The notes under the pieces are model-generated. The model ran no database searches. It saw nothing but the letters and a program-made list of their open reading frames with translations, and was not told the origin of the DNA. DNA of 49,314 bases, from positions 4,306 through 53,619 of the forward strand of contig JAKACV010000014.1 of the NCBI GenBank assembly GCA_021821085.1, given 5' to 3'. Numbering within the stretch: position 1 is the first letter of the stretch; the number at the start of each line of letters is the position of its first letter. Of this stretch, positions 33,520-42,633 are shown piece after piece. The DNA comes from Bacillota bacterium. GTDB taxonomy: Bacteria > Bacillota > Bacilli > Alicyclobacillales > SLC66. The position numbers and the translations under genes were made by a program.

Positions 33520-35438
33520 GAAATTTCACTCCTTAATGTCTGAAATAACTCGGTTGGATTCAGCTTTGCATGGACCTGTTCTGAAGCTATTTTTAGCATC
33601 TCTGATTCGGGGAATAATTTCTTTCCCTCAAAAATAACCTTACGGGCAGTTGATAGATCATTTACAGCGAGGGCAAGATCACATTCAAGTAGACATTGGG
33701 TGACTGTAGGCTCGAATTTTTTAGTACGCATCAACCATTCTTGCGAATTTTGGAATTCTTGTTTGTGAAAGAAATTAAGGGCGTTTTGTTCACATTCGCT
33801 CCCTGTATTGCCTTGCCATGTGATTTTTTGAAGAACAGATTGGATAGGTGAGCATTTGAGTGTAATCCAATATTGATCAAAATCTGTCGCTTGCGGCAAC
33901 CAAGTAGTTAGGAGATTTTCCGCCTTTACACTTATAAAATCGCGAATCACTCCGGTTAACCCCCAAGATGAGTCTCTGGATCGCGCTACTGTGTCTTTCA
34001 CCTTGAGGATATATTCTCCGCGTACTTTTGCGCGCTCCAGAGCATAGGTTGCCTTTTCGTCGTCTCCTCGGTCTAGAGAGTAGATGCCATAAAGCAACCA
34101 ATCGATGTCGTAATTCACACGTTGCGCACGTTCGTACATCGCGTCGTCCCCCTGAAGACGTAATACTGACATATGAGCGCGATGTGTTGCTTCAGATTCT
34201 CCAAATTTCCGTTCGACCATCGCGATGACTTGAGCAGCATCGGGGTATTCCCAACTGGCATATATTTCGGCATATGTTGCAAAGGCTATGGGATCATATA
34301 ATCGCGGTTCGATAAATTCATGCAGTAGTTTTGACTCTTTGGGAAGGAGTCCAATAATCGGAATTAAAGTAGTCTCTAAGCTAGGATTCTCAAAAAAGGC
34401 TTGTAAAAACCATTTTCGCGCATTCATGTCATCGCCAAGCTGCGTCCAGACAATGCCAAGAGAATAGGCGGCAAGATAGGTGCCTGCACCCTCCAGAAAC
34501 TCGACAAGCCCCATTTGGGTATCTCCTTGCTCCCGACATGCCATCAAGGTACTCAGGGCTGCGCGATACTGACCACTGGTGGCAAGCATATCTGCATAAC
34601 GTTTTTTGAAATCAGTAAACCAAGGGAAAAATTGAATTGCTTCTTGCATGTAGGCTAGTGCCTGCTTTTTTTTACCCAATGTCCAAAGAGAGGAAACAAG
34701 GAGCGAAACCATACGCGGGGCATAATTTGGCCACTGGGGAGTAGGCATCTTTTTAACGTGTTTCCACGTCTTCTCGCTCAGGTTGGCACACTGTTCATGT
34801 TGACCGGCTATGGAGTATTCGGCCATCAGATTTGTTGCATGAAATAAATTATCTGGATCTTCCTTGATCGATTGTTCAATAAGAGCGGTATTACGCTTGG
34901 ATTTTGCCCGTACTTCAATAAACTCATTAGTATAGCCCAAGTGTACGAGAGACAGGTCAAACTTGGTGACAGGTCGCTTTGTGAGAAAGACGGAATCTGC
35001 AATTTGTTCATGGATGGCGCCAGTATAAAGGTGACGATTGCGAAATAGACGCATGACGCGAATGGTCAACGTGCTTGTGGGATGGGTGAGCGGTCCCATC
35101 AGACTCTTTACATTGATAAAAACACCTTCTGCATCGGTCGTCTCCAAAAAATGATGCAGAACTGACGATTCGATTGATTCTACAAATTCATCGGCGTCAA
35201 CCACTAAAATCCAGTCGCCAGTCGCATGAACGATCCCTGCATTTCTTGCGTGCGAAAAGTCATTGTCCCATTCATAGGTTACAATTGTACAGCCAAAGGA
35301 TTTTACAATGTCTAACGTGCCATCCGTAGATCCTGTGTCTACGACGACGATCTCGTCAACCAGACCAGCTAAGGATTCGAGGCAACGTCGTATGGTCCAT
35401 TCTTCATTTTTTACAATCAAACAAGCAGTTAGAATCAT
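33516..35438 (-). CDS. GT2 glycosyltransferase with TPR domain, probably flagellin-modifying (copy B)
   Basis: 640 aa from ATG 35438, with GGCGAG upstream; the 11-residue longer frame has no SD. GT2 motifs: TACLIVKNEEWT, DEIVVVDTGSTDGT, EWDNDFSHARN and VVDADEF (metal-binding DADE). The helical second half has TPR-like repeats and aligns along its whole length with copy A (for example GAIHEQIADSV, HLGYT.EF, MACR.QGDT, EG.GTYLAAY.LGI.W). Two full-length diverged copies suggest two different sugar-transfer steps or two acceptor sites. The 4-nt overlap with fliS ties its expression to the flagellin chaperone. Flagellin as substrate is inferred from context only. Confidence 0.86.
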   Translation of the reverse strand: MILTACLIVKNEEWTIRRCLESLAGLVDEIVVVDTGSTDGTLDIVKSFGCTIVTYEWDNDFSHARNAGIVHATGDWILVVDADEFVESIESSVLHHFLETTDAEGVFINVKSLMGPLTHPTSTLTIRVMRLFRNRHLYTGAIHEQIADSVFLTKRPVTKFDLSLVHLGYTNEFIEVRAKSKRNTALIEQSIKEDPDNLFHATNLMAEYSIAGQHEQCANLSEKTWKHVKKMPTPQWPNYAPRMVSLLVSSLWTLGKKKQALAYMQEAIQFFPWFTDFKKRYADMLATSGQYRAALSTLMACREQGDTQMGLVEFLEGAGTYLAAYSLGIVWTQLGDDMNARKWFLQAFFENPSLETTLIPIIGLLPKESKLLHEFIEPRLYDPIAFATYAEIYASWEYPDAAQVIAMVERKFGESEATHRAHMSVLRLQGDDAMYERAQRVNYDIDWLLYGIYSLDRGDDEKATYALERAKVRGEYILKVKDTVARSRDSSWGLTGVIRDFISVKAENLLTTWLPQATDFDQYWITLKCSPIQSVLQKITWQGNTGSECEQNALNFFHKQEFQNSQEWLMRTKKFEPTVTQCLLECDLALAVNDLSTARKVIFEGKKLFPESEMLKIASEQVHAKLNPTELFQTLRSEIS

Positions 35439-35509
35439 GAAAATCTCGCCTTTTTTTGAAATATAGATCAATAAAGTGACCGTAACTGATTACTGTGCAT
35501 AAATGGGAA

Positions 35510-35800
35510 TTAAGTAATGCTCTGTTTTGCATATAATGTACGCGCCTGTGCTGAGTGAACTTCGCGATCAAGCGCCTGATGTATGTAGGCCATTTTTTCG
35601 TGTAATGATTGCTCAATGGCCGACGTTTGTATTTTGATGTCGAGCAATTGATCTTGAGGTAGTTTTTCGTCACTGGAGAGTGCGAATAACGCTGCCGTAC
35701 GTTCTCGCATGATTACGTAACAAGAATAATAGGATTCTTGTTCAATGGAAGAAAAAACTAGTTCTCCGAGCTCTCGAATATGAATAAGTTTATCTTCCAC
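35510..35800 (-). CDS. fliT: FliT-like flagellar chaperone
   Basis: 96 aa from GTG 35800, which follows GTGGAGG at 6 nt; the longer ATG at 35815 would begin before the SD. Wholly helical, with the size and charge pattern of FliT (an early LGELVFSSIEQESYYSC helix, then RERTAALFALSS). FliT is the export chaperone of the filament cap FliD. It lies immediately downstream of fliD, where fliS-fliT stand in Bacillus. Sequence identity to any FliT is low, so the call rests largely on size, helicity and position. Confidence 0.62.
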   Translation of the reverse strand: MEDKLIHIRELGELVFSSIEQESYYSCYVIMRERTAALFALSSDEKLPQDQLLDIKIQTSAIEQSLHEKMAYIHQALDREVHSAQARTLYAKQSIT

Positions 35801-35840
35801 AATTGACCTCCACATGATTTACTTGTGACATCCTGAAATA

Positions 35841-37412
35841 TTACCCACCAGTCGAACTTGAACCCGAACTTGAACTGGAACTCGCTGAAGAAGATCCATT
35901 GATTAGTGCATTGATTTGTTGCATTTGGGCACTTGATTGTTGTAGAGAAGTATTGAGATTATTCAATTGGGATGTAAAATTTTTTACATTGTTAGTAATC
36001 ATTTGGTTGATTTGGGTTAAGTATTGATTGATTGATTTTTGCTGTAGTGAAATTGAATTCAATTCTCCAGGAATCACACCTGTCGTCTTTCCGGAACCAA
36101 GAAATTCATTGAGTACAGTGTTGACTTGCCCAAGAACTCCTGATGTTGGCGTCTCAGAGGAAAGGGATGTGGTTTGGACGACGCCCAATAGCTTTTGTAC
36201 AGCAGCAACGTTCGTTTGTACTGCATTTGTAAACAGTGTCTGTCCAGATGGCAGAGTACCGTTAAAACTGGACGTTCCGGTTGAGTTATTTGAAGCAAAT
36301 CCACTCGCAGACTGAAATTCTAACTTTCCAGTATTAGGATTCACGACAATTCCAATTTGTGATAGAGATTGGTAAAAACTACTTTGTGTACCTGTCCCAC
36401 TTGCTCCAACAAAGGTGTTAATTGCATTGGGTAGCTGTGACAATAGTCCAGTTGCAGCTGGATCTGTAAAGAGCGGTCCAGTTTGGGCCTGGGCTCCCTG
36501 ACTAGATGTAGATGGGGGGCTATAGGACGTATCGGTATTGAGTTGTGAAATCACCGAATTATACGCATTCATCCATGTTTGCACGGCAGATAGAGCGCTA
36601 TTCGGGTCTTGGGATAATAAAATCGTTCCGGATGCACCCGCTTGGTTCACATTGATCGTCACATTAGGAATTGCATTAGTAAATACATCACTTGATGATG
36701 TGAGCGTCATGGATCCGTCAAGCGTAATCGACGCATCGCTCGCAGAGGCAGTCAGTGTAACGCCAAGTTGGCTAGAAATAACGTTGCCACTCGTATCTGT
36801 CACAGAAAAGGTATTACTCGAACCCGCATTCGTGTCTTGCAAGGTTAACTTATATCCGCCATTTGTGTCGAGAATGGATGCGACAACCCCAGTACTCACT
36901 GTATCCTGATTGATCGCTGAGGCAATATTGCTTAGACTCTCGCCACTGGTTACTGTGATCGATGCAGTTCCTGTAAGAGCTGACGTAGATGACGGCGTGA
37001 TTTGAAATGTTCCTGCTGTAAGTGTTGAACTCCCGGTTGATGTGGCGAGACTAATTGATGCGGTATTCCACTGAGCGGTGGCGAGTTGATTGACCACCAG
37101 TGAGTAGGATGAAGGCTGTGCACCTGAAGAAGAAGTGGCTTTAAAGCCTGATCCAGTAGTGGATAAATTGACTGAGTTCCAGGTAAGAGAACTCGACAGC
37201 GTCTGTGTAGCTGATTGAAGTTGTTGCAGAGCAGGTTGTAAACTGGTGAGCGCACTTTGTGTAGCAGACAACGTGGACAGTTCATTATTTGGAGTTGTCT
37301 CTAACTGCGCTGAAAGTACCTGCTGCATTTCTGACGCATATTGTTGAACTGGCAGTCCAGTTCCGCCAAGATTAGGGATGGAGTTGAGTTGTTGAAGTAG
37401 GTTAACTGACAT
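35841..37412 (-). CDS. fliD: flagellar hook-associated protein 2, filament cap
   Basis: 523 aa from ATG 37412, behind AGGAGGTG. N-terminal FliD_N helices (residues about 15-110), a variable Ser/Thr-rich centre, and the C-terminal FliD_C coiled helices (about 290-510, IPGELNSISLQQKSINQYLTQ), ending in a Ser/Gly tail. It caps the growing filament and inserts flagellin monomers. The gene starts just 17 bp after a strong hairpin that follows the flagellin gene, so it is probably expressed by partial read-through from hag or from its own message. Confidence 0.95.
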   Translation of the reverse strand: MSVNLLQQLNSIPNLGGTGLPVQQYASEMQQVLSAQLETTPNNELSTLSATQSALTSLQPALQQLQSATQTLSSSLTWNSVNLSTTGSGFKATSSSGAQPSSYSLVVNQLATAQWNTASISLATSTGSSTLTAGTFQITPSSTSALTGTASITVTSGESLSNIASAINQDTVSTGVVASILDTNGGYKLTLQDTNAGSSNTFSVTDTSGNVISSQLGVTLTASASDASITLDGSMTLTSSSDVFTNAIPNVTINVNQAGASGTILLSQDPNSALSAVQTWMNAYNSVISQLNTDTSYSPPSTSSQGAQAQTGPLFTDPAATGLLSQLPNAINTFVGASGTGTQSSFYQSLSQIGIVVNPNTGKLEFQSASGFASNNSTGTSSFNGTLPSGQTLFTNAVQTNVAAVQKLLGVVQTTSLSSETPTSGVLGQVNTVLNEFLGSGKTTGVIPGELNSISLQQKSINQYLTQINQMITNNVKNFTSQLNNLNTSLQQSSAQMQQINALINGSSSASSSSSSGSSSTGG

Positions 37413-37428
37413 GCTACACCTCCTATCT

Positions 37429-37463
37429 GAGAAAATCGCGTATGAAACACACGCGATTTTCTC
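37429..37463 (-). terminator. hairpin between flagellin gene and fliD
   Basis: GAGAAAATCGCGT / ACGCGATTTTCTC form a 13-bp stem with a 9-nt loop. It begins 37 bp after the flagellin stop and ends 6 bp before the fliD SD. The stem includes TTTT but no separate T-run follows, so it may be an attenuating terminator or an mRNA 3'-end protector that keeps flagellin levels above FliD. Confidence 0.7.
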
Positions 37464-37499
37464 ATGGCATGATTACGTGCTAAGTAGTAAGAGAGAATT

Positions 37500-38852
37500 C
37501 TACTGAAGCAACTTCAAGATAGATGCAGGTTGTTGATCCGCTTGAGACAACATACTTTGACCGACTTGATTTAGGATCTGATTCTGCGAGAATTGTGTGT
37601 ACTCTGCAGCCATATTCGTATTCGTGATGGTTGATTTGGCATTTTGCAGATTTTCTGATGAACTCTGCAAGTTGGACACCGTGTAATTCAGGCGGTTTTG
37701 TACTGCACCAAGCTGAGCCTGTTCACTGGATAATTGATTCAATGCATTGTGTAGCGATGTAATTGCATTTTGGGCGCTACCCTGATTCATGATATTGAGT
37801 CCAACAACGTTAGACGAAGCTTGCCAGTTGTTGAGTTGCGATCCTGCCTGAGATGCGGTTCCACCAGCGGCTGTAAAAGAAATGATTCCGTTAAAAGTTC
37901 CAGTACCAGTTGCTGAGACAGTAAATGCTGCAGCTGCTGAGTTAAGATTTAGATTGAGTACGGCGCCCGTAGCTGTATCACCGAGAGTGACTGTTCCGCC
38001 GCTATTTGCCGTGGTAACCGAGATTGTTGTTGCTCCACCAATGTCGTTTCCGTTCATTGTCTGTAACTGGAGCGTTTCAGAGGTAACAGATGCACCAGAT
38101 CCTGTGCCACTTAAATTTGCAGTTATAGCAACCTGGAATTGCTGACCACTTTGGAAAATAGTACTGGAATCAAATGCCACGGCAGATCCGGTGGCGGATA
38201 CGAAGTTTTGTGCACCGCCGCTGGTATAGGTAGCACCGTTTGTACCTGTCGATGAGCCACTTGCAATAGATCCGGAAGCAAGAGTAATTCCTGCCGCTGA
38301 TGTTCCCGCAATACCGAGGGTGTTTACATCTGTAGCTGAGATGTTGTAAGACAATGTTTGGTTTTGATTTGCGCCAGCCTGAACATTAAGGTTTGATGTG
38401 CCTGATGCACCACCAGTTGCAAATTGCCCTGTCAATAAGTTGATACCGTTGTATTGCGTTTGGTTCGTTGTGCTGTTGATTTGCTGTGATAGAGAGTTCA
38501 TTTCCAACTGGAGGTTTGCACGATCAGAGTATGACATACCAGCCGTAGAAGCCTCAGTTGCAAGACTAGACATGGTTTGCATGATCGTTTCAACTTGATT
38601 CATGGCTCCAGTTGCGGTTTGAATCATACTAATGCCATTTTGGGAGTTTTGTGTGGCTTGGTTTAGACCGTTGACTTGAGAGGTCATTTGTTGTGAAATG
38701 GCATATCCTGCCGGGTTGTCGGCTGCTGAATTCACACTATTACCGGTTGATAATGCGCTATATTCGTTGTTAATGTTATTTTGCACGTTGTTCAAATTCT
38801 GCAAGATGCTCTGTGCTTGTGCGTTATTGTTGACGCTAAAGTTTACTGACAT
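37500..38852 (-). CDS. hag: flagellin
   Basis: 450 aa from ATG 38852 (MSVNFSVNNNAQAQ); a second ATG four codons earlier overlaps its SD. The conserved N-terminal D0/D1 helices cover residues 1-160 (NNINNEYSALSTGNSVNSA) and the C-terminal D1/D0 about 340-450 (QADQQPASILKLLQ). About 180 Ser/Thr/Gly-rich residues form the surface-exposed D2/D3 region, offering many possible O-glycosylation sites. It is the filament subunit. No sigma-D promoter is seen in the 58 bp between it and flgL. The SD region GGGGATGGA includes the ATGGA core to which CsrA can bind, but no csrA or fliW gene lies beside it. Confidence 0.96.
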   Translation of the reverse strand: MSVNFSVNNNAQAQSILQNLNNVQNNINNEYSALSTGNSVNSAADNPAGYAISQQMTSQVNGLNQATQNSQNGISMIQTATGAMNQVETIMQTMSSLATEASTAGMSYSDRANLQLEMNSLSQQINSTTNQTQYNGINLLTGQFATGGASGTSNLNVQAGANQNQTLSYNISATDVNTLGIAGTSAAGITLASGSIASGSSTGTNGATYTSGGAQNFVSATGSAVAFDSSTIFQSGQQFQVAITANLSGTGSGASVTSETLQLQTMNGNDIGGATTISVTTANSGGTVTLGDTATGAVLNLNLNSAAAAFTVSATGTGTFNGIISFTAAGGTASQAGSQLNNWQASSNVVGLNIMNQGSAQNAITSLHNALNQLSSEQAQLGAVQNRLNYTVSNLQSSSENLQNAKSTITNTNMAAEYTQFSQNQILNQVGQSMLSQADQQPASILKLLQ

Positions 38853-38910
38853 AAGTATATCCATCCCCTTCGTGTGTTTTCGTTCTATGAGTCAACTAGC
38901 GATTTCGTCA

Positions 38911-40260
38911 TTATGGCAGGTAACTGACAAGTGAAGGCAGCAGGATCTGTGCGCCCATTTTAAGTGCGGCAGTAAAGGTCGTTTGATCCGTATTGAACTG
39001 ACTAATCACTTGTGCCATATTCGCCCCTTGAATCACCCCCTTTTGATTTGTTAGTGTTGTTTGGTAGTTATTCATCTGATTCTGTAAAACAGTGAGACGC
39101 TGGATACGAGATCCCACGTTCGCATTCACATTTGTCACATTCGACATGTTCGCCTGTAAATTTGATAGATCGTTTTGGAGGGCAGAGGTATTGCCAGTGA
39201 GTAGATTTGTCGATATCTGTTGTAACGTCTGTTGTAAGGAAGATCCTGCTGCTGATCCGCTAAGCATGAGGTCACTTGCTGTGACATTCACTGGAATATC
39301 TACGCTTGGCGCAACATTATAGGAAATCGTTCCTGAAGATCCGGTTGATACAGCGTCTGAGGCGGCCAAATTTCCTGTGGGAACTAAGGCGTCTGTCATT
39401 GTAAACGATCCGGCCGTACCTGAAACGGATGTCACAGGAGTACCTAAGGTGACAGCCAGTTGCTTAGGTGGAGTGCCTTGCGATCCATTCGTGAATGTGA
39501 GTGTTGCAATTGAACCTGATTGTGCGTTTACTTGAATATTGGTGGGAGCGCTACCCGTTGCGAGAACGGCGCCTGTAAATTGATTTAACAGGGTTAAGGT
39601 ACCGGCTGTGATGGTGCCTTGCGACGTTACATTTTCGGAAAGCTGTAATGCATAGGGTTGTCCATTCGCAAGCGTGTTACTTTGATCTGTGATGGCGGTT
39701 GCGATGGAACCTCCTGTGCTTGTGATGCCAGAATTACTAGGCATCGTCGTGAAAGTTCCCGGTATACTATAGTAAGATCCGTCTGATGTAGAGACCGTCG
39801 AATAGGGGACGGCCGTTGCTGCCGCTGGAGCCACACCTGTTTGTAGTCCGCCAAACAAAAACCGATTTCCCTGTTTGGCGTTTAGTTCCTGATAAATCGT
39901 AGATGAAAGTTGTTGAGCAGTCTCTGACAATGCCTGCATGGTAGATGGGCTTTGATTTGTTGCATTGATGCCTTCAAGCAGTGTGCTTTGCAGACTTTGT
40001 AAAGCGGTTTGTATTTGTTGAATCGCAGAACTGGTATTTTGCAGCCAACTAAGTCCGGAACTTATAGTTGATTGATAGCTGGTCGTCTCACTTAGTGTCG
40101 TTCGGATGGCCATGTCTTGCGATACTGCCAGTGGATTATCAGAAGGTTTGTTGAGACTTTTTCCTGTTGACAATTCGTTTTCCAACGTTTGCATTTGTTG
40201 ATTCTGATTGGTGATATTATAGATAAATTGGTTTGTCATCATATTTTGTGTAATCCGCAC
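38911..40260 (-). CDS. flgL: flagellar hook-associated protein 3 (hook-filament junction)
   Basis: 449 aa from GTG 40260, behind GGAGGTGA. The flagellin-like N-terminal helices read VRITQNMMTNQFIYNITN and LSTGKSLNKPSDNPLAVSQ, which are the FlgL signature. A C-terminal helix (residues about 380-445) matches the flagellin D0/D1 type. The middle 230 residues are Ser/Thr-rich. FlgL joins the hook-side FlgK to the filament. It lies 23 bp downstream of flgK, in one operon. Confidence 0.94.
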   Translation of the reverse strand: MRITQNMMTNQFIYNITNQNQQMQTLENELSTGKSLNKPSDNPLAVSQDMAIRTTLSETTSYQSTISSGLSWLQNTSSAIQQIQTALQSLQSTLLEGINATNQSPSTMQALSETAQQLSSTIYQELNAKQGNRFLFGGLQTGVAPAAATAVPYSTVSTSDGSYYSIPGTFTTMPSNSGITSTGGSIATAITDQSNTLANGQPYALQLSENVTSQGTITAGTLTLLNQFTGAVLATGSAPTNIQVNAQSGSIATLTFTNGSQGTPPKQLAVTLGTPVTSVSGTAGSFTMTDALVPTGNLAASDAVSTGSSGTISYNVAPSVDIPVNVTASDLMLSGSAAGSSLQQTLQQISTNLLTGNTSALQNDLSNLQANMSNVTNVNANVGSRIQRLTVLQNQMNNYQTTLTNQKGVIQGANMAQVISQFNTDQTTFTAALKMGAQILLPSLVSYLP

Positions 40261-40283
40261 GTCAGATTCACCTCCAATCGATT

Positions 40284-41900
40284 TTAGGGAACCATGCTGA
40301 TGAGCGATTGCAGCATTTGATCGTAGATGCTAATAAATTTAGCGGCGGCATCATAACTATTTTGATACTCGACCATCTTGGCTGCTTGGTTATTTGTATC
40401 TACACCGGAAATGGATTGTCGAAGGTTTGTTGATTGTTGAGCTAAGGCATTTGCAGTCTGTTCATTAGAATTGACGGCAGATGTTGTAATTCCTAAATTT
40501 GAAACGATCCCTGAAATGTATTGGTCAAATGTACTACTGCCTTTAAATGTGGTGTCCTGATAAGATGTAGTCGACACTTGATAGGCAGAGTAAGTTACAG
40601 GGCTAACATTTGGAACATTGGATTGCCATGTAACCATGTTTAATGCATTGCCGTTATCTCCATTAGAACCCGAAGTCGTGCCGGTTGACGCAGCAGCAAT
40701 ATAATTGCTGCCACCACCTTGAGTGAAAAGGGGGTTGATTTGCAGTGTGACATCTCCAGTTACTGGGGCTGATACGTTTGTATTTGGCGGCACAATGAAC
40801 AAGTTGCCATAGGAGTAGGTCACGCCCGCGACAGTTCCATTTAAACTGGAAGTTGTGCTGGATCCTGAAAGTGGATACCCACTGCCTTGCACTGAATTTA
40901 CCTGATTGGCAAAGCCCAATAGAAATGAGTTGAATTTCCCCAGTAGTTGATCGGTGTAATCCAGGCTCTTCGCATTGCCCGCAATGGCGCCAGAACTGAT
41001 TGATGATAGTGTTGCGCCGATCGATGAATAGGAAGAACCAGTGGCGAGGACAAGACCTGTACTAGGGGGCAAAAGATTCCCTGTGGCGATTGTCCCTGCG
41101 GATGTCCATGATGCACTGCTGATCATCAAAGTATTGCCAATTTGCAATTGAATGGCGCCGGTAACGCCAGGAATTGCAGAATATGAAACGCTAGCGAGTT
41201 TTGCCATTTGATCGAGAATATATCCGCGCTGGTCTAACAGTTGATTTGGACTTTCTTGTTGACTACTCTGACCACCATTCGCTTGACTCGGATTCATTTG
41301 GTTCACTTGGACGATCTGGTTGTTTAGTTGGGCAACTTGGCTTGCATAATTATTTAATTCTTGAACTTGCCCTTGAATTTGGCTCGCCAGATTAGACTGT
41401 AGACTCTCTAATTGCGTTGTGATCGTTTGAAATGTTTGACCAAGTGTTTGCGCTTCAGAAATAACCGACTGTCTCGCTGCCGTATTCGTTGGATCAGTAG
41501 AGAGTGTTTGCCAGGATGCAAAGAATTGATCAACTGCGTTTTGCATACTGTTTGAGCTTGGTTCGTTAAGAATAGACTCAATCTGACTTAAATTGGTATG
41601 ATAAGTTTGGTACATGTTATACGTTGATTGATTTGATCGATCTTGTTGATTAACGAATGCACTTGTTTCGCGTGTTACGACACCTACAGCAACACCTTGT
41701 CCCAACTGTCCTCCCATTACAGGTTGATTTTGTGATGGGATTGGAGGGTACGCACTTGCTTCCTGTAGTTGCGGCGTTTCTTGTACATAACCTGGTGTAT
41801 TTGCATTTGAGATGTTGTTTGCCACCACATCTTCTGCTTGTTGCATGGTGTCAAGTGCGCTAACGCCAATATTGAGACCGAAAAACGTTGAGAGTGACAT
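40284..41900 (-). CDS. flgK: flagellar hook-associated protein 1
   Basis: 538 aa from ATG 41900, behind AGGAGGTAA. The rod/hook-protein N-terminal signature is clear (FFGLNIGVSALDTMQQAEDVVANNISNANTPGYVQ), and the C-terminus ends with the FlgK-type helix (YQNSYDAAAKFISIYDQMLQSLI). FlgK forms the first hook-filament junction ring and is exported with the help of FlgN, encoded just upstream. A candidate sigma-D promoter lies 38-64 bp before the start. Confidence 0.95.
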   Translation of the reverse strand: MSLSTFFGLNIGVSALDTMQQAEDVVANNISNANTPGYVQETPQLQEASAYPPIPSQNQPVMGGQLGQGVAVGVVTRETSAFVNQQDRSNQSTYNMYQTYHTNLSQIESILNEPSSNSMQNAVDQFFASWQTLSTDPTNTAARQSVISEAQTLGQTFQTITTQLESLQSNLASQIQGQVQELNNYASQVAQLNNQIVQVNQMNPSQANGGQSSQQESPNQLLDQRGYILDQMAKLASVSYSAIPGVTGAIQLQIGNTLMISSASWTSAGTIATGNLLPPSTGLVLATGSSYSSIGATLSSISSGAIAGNAKSLDYTDQLLGKFNSFLLGFANQVNSVQGSGYPLSGSSTTSSLNGTVAGVTYSYGNLFIVPPNTNVSAPVTGDVTLQINPLFTQGGGSNYIAAASTGTTSGSNGDNGNALNMVTWQSNVPNVSPVTYSAYQVSTTSYQDTTFKGSSTFDQYISGIVSNLGITTSAVNSNEQTANALAQQSTNLRQSISGVDTNNQAAKMVEYQNSYDAAAKFISIYDQMLQSLISMVP

Positions 41901-41937
41901 GTGTTACCTCCTAAAGCCGTTTCGAGTCCGCAGGGTT

Positions 41938-41964
41938 ATCTCGGCTACATGTTTCGTTGTTATT
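41938..41964 (-). promoter_or_regulatory. candidate sigma-28 (SigD) promoter before flgK
   Basis: On the minus strand, AATA (41964-41961), 15-bp spacer and GCCGAGAT (41945-41938). The -10 element matches the B. subtilis SigD consensus GCCGATAT at 7 of 8 positions, and the spacing is right; the -35 element is weaker. It would drive flgK-flgL and possibly hag. The rest of the 161-bp gap (41901-42061) shows no gene. Confidence 0.48.
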
Positions 41965-42061
41965 GACGCTCATGGCTTTGGGTTCATTGAACCTATACGT
42001 AAGTTTGTAAAATAAAATAGTATAAGGTGAATCGATACAAGATGAGTCATAGTACAAGCGG

Positions 42062-42364
42062 TTATCCAAGTATCTGAAATGAAGGAGTTTCATTAAGTCG
42101 TTGAAGAAACAGATCTGCGACTTGTTTTGCCTGAGCGATCAATGTCTGCTGATGCTGAACACGTTCATGCAAATGTTGAATGCGAGTGATATCAATCATG
42201 TCATTGGGTAGTAGTTGCAACTCTCGTAGATAGCGACACTGATCAATGACAAGTGGTTCTAATTCTTCGGGTCGGTGACTGACCAATACTTGGATGACCT
42301 GTTCCGTTATTGTTTCTAATGTTGCAAGCAACCTGTCAACTTGCTGCTCTGTGGAAGTCATCAT
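42062..42364 (-). CDS. flgN: FlgN-like export chaperone for FlgK/FlgL
   Basis: 100 aa from ATG 42364, overlapping the flgM stop in an ATGA junction. It is fully helical, with a FlgN-type pattern: an N-terminal helix, then EPLVIDQCRYLRELQLL near the middle and a long C-terminal helix with VADLFLQRL. FlgN keeps FlgK and FlgL ready for export. Sequence is divergent, and the call leans on position between flgM and flgK, which is the order in Bacillus. Confidence 0.75.
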   Translation of the reverse strand: MMTSTEQQVDRLLATLETITEQVIQVLVSHRPEELEPLVIDQCRYLRELQLLPNDMIDITRIQHLHERVQHQQTLIAQAKQVADLFLQRLNETPSFQILG

Positions 42365-42597
42365 CCTAGAAATCCACCATCCACAAGTTTTTTTGCAAGT
42401 TCTTCTGCGCTAACAAGATATGCCCCCTGTGCGATTTGCAATCGAATATGGTCGAGTTTTTGCGCTCTGGTCTGCACTTTATTTGACGCAGGGAGGTGCG
42501 TCTGTATATCTGATTGAACGTTGTTTTTTGTTTCGTTCATCTTTGTTTTGGCTGTTGGTGTCATCTTTTGTGTCGGATCAATTGGAGTTGGATTCAT
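42361..42597 (-). CDS. flgM: anti-sigma-28 factor FlgM
   Basis: 78 aa from ATG 42597, behind GAGGGGGT. The disordered, Thr/Lys/Gln-rich N-terminal half and the C-terminal binding helix (KLDHIRLQIAQGAYLVSAEELAKKLVDGGFL) match FlgM (KLxxIKxxIxxGxYxVd). It holds the flagellar sigma factor inactive until the hook is complete and FlgM is exported. Its neighbour on the upstream side is a sigma-factor gene, a possible direct partner. It overlaps flgN by 4 nt. Confidence 0.88.
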   Translation of the reverse strand: MNPTPIDPTQKMTPTAKTKMNETKNNVQSDIQTHLPASNKVQTRAQKLDHIRLQIAQGAYLVSAEELAKKLVDGGFLG

Positions 42598-42633
42598 CTT
42601 CGTGACCCCCTCATAGATATGTACGGTCGAATC

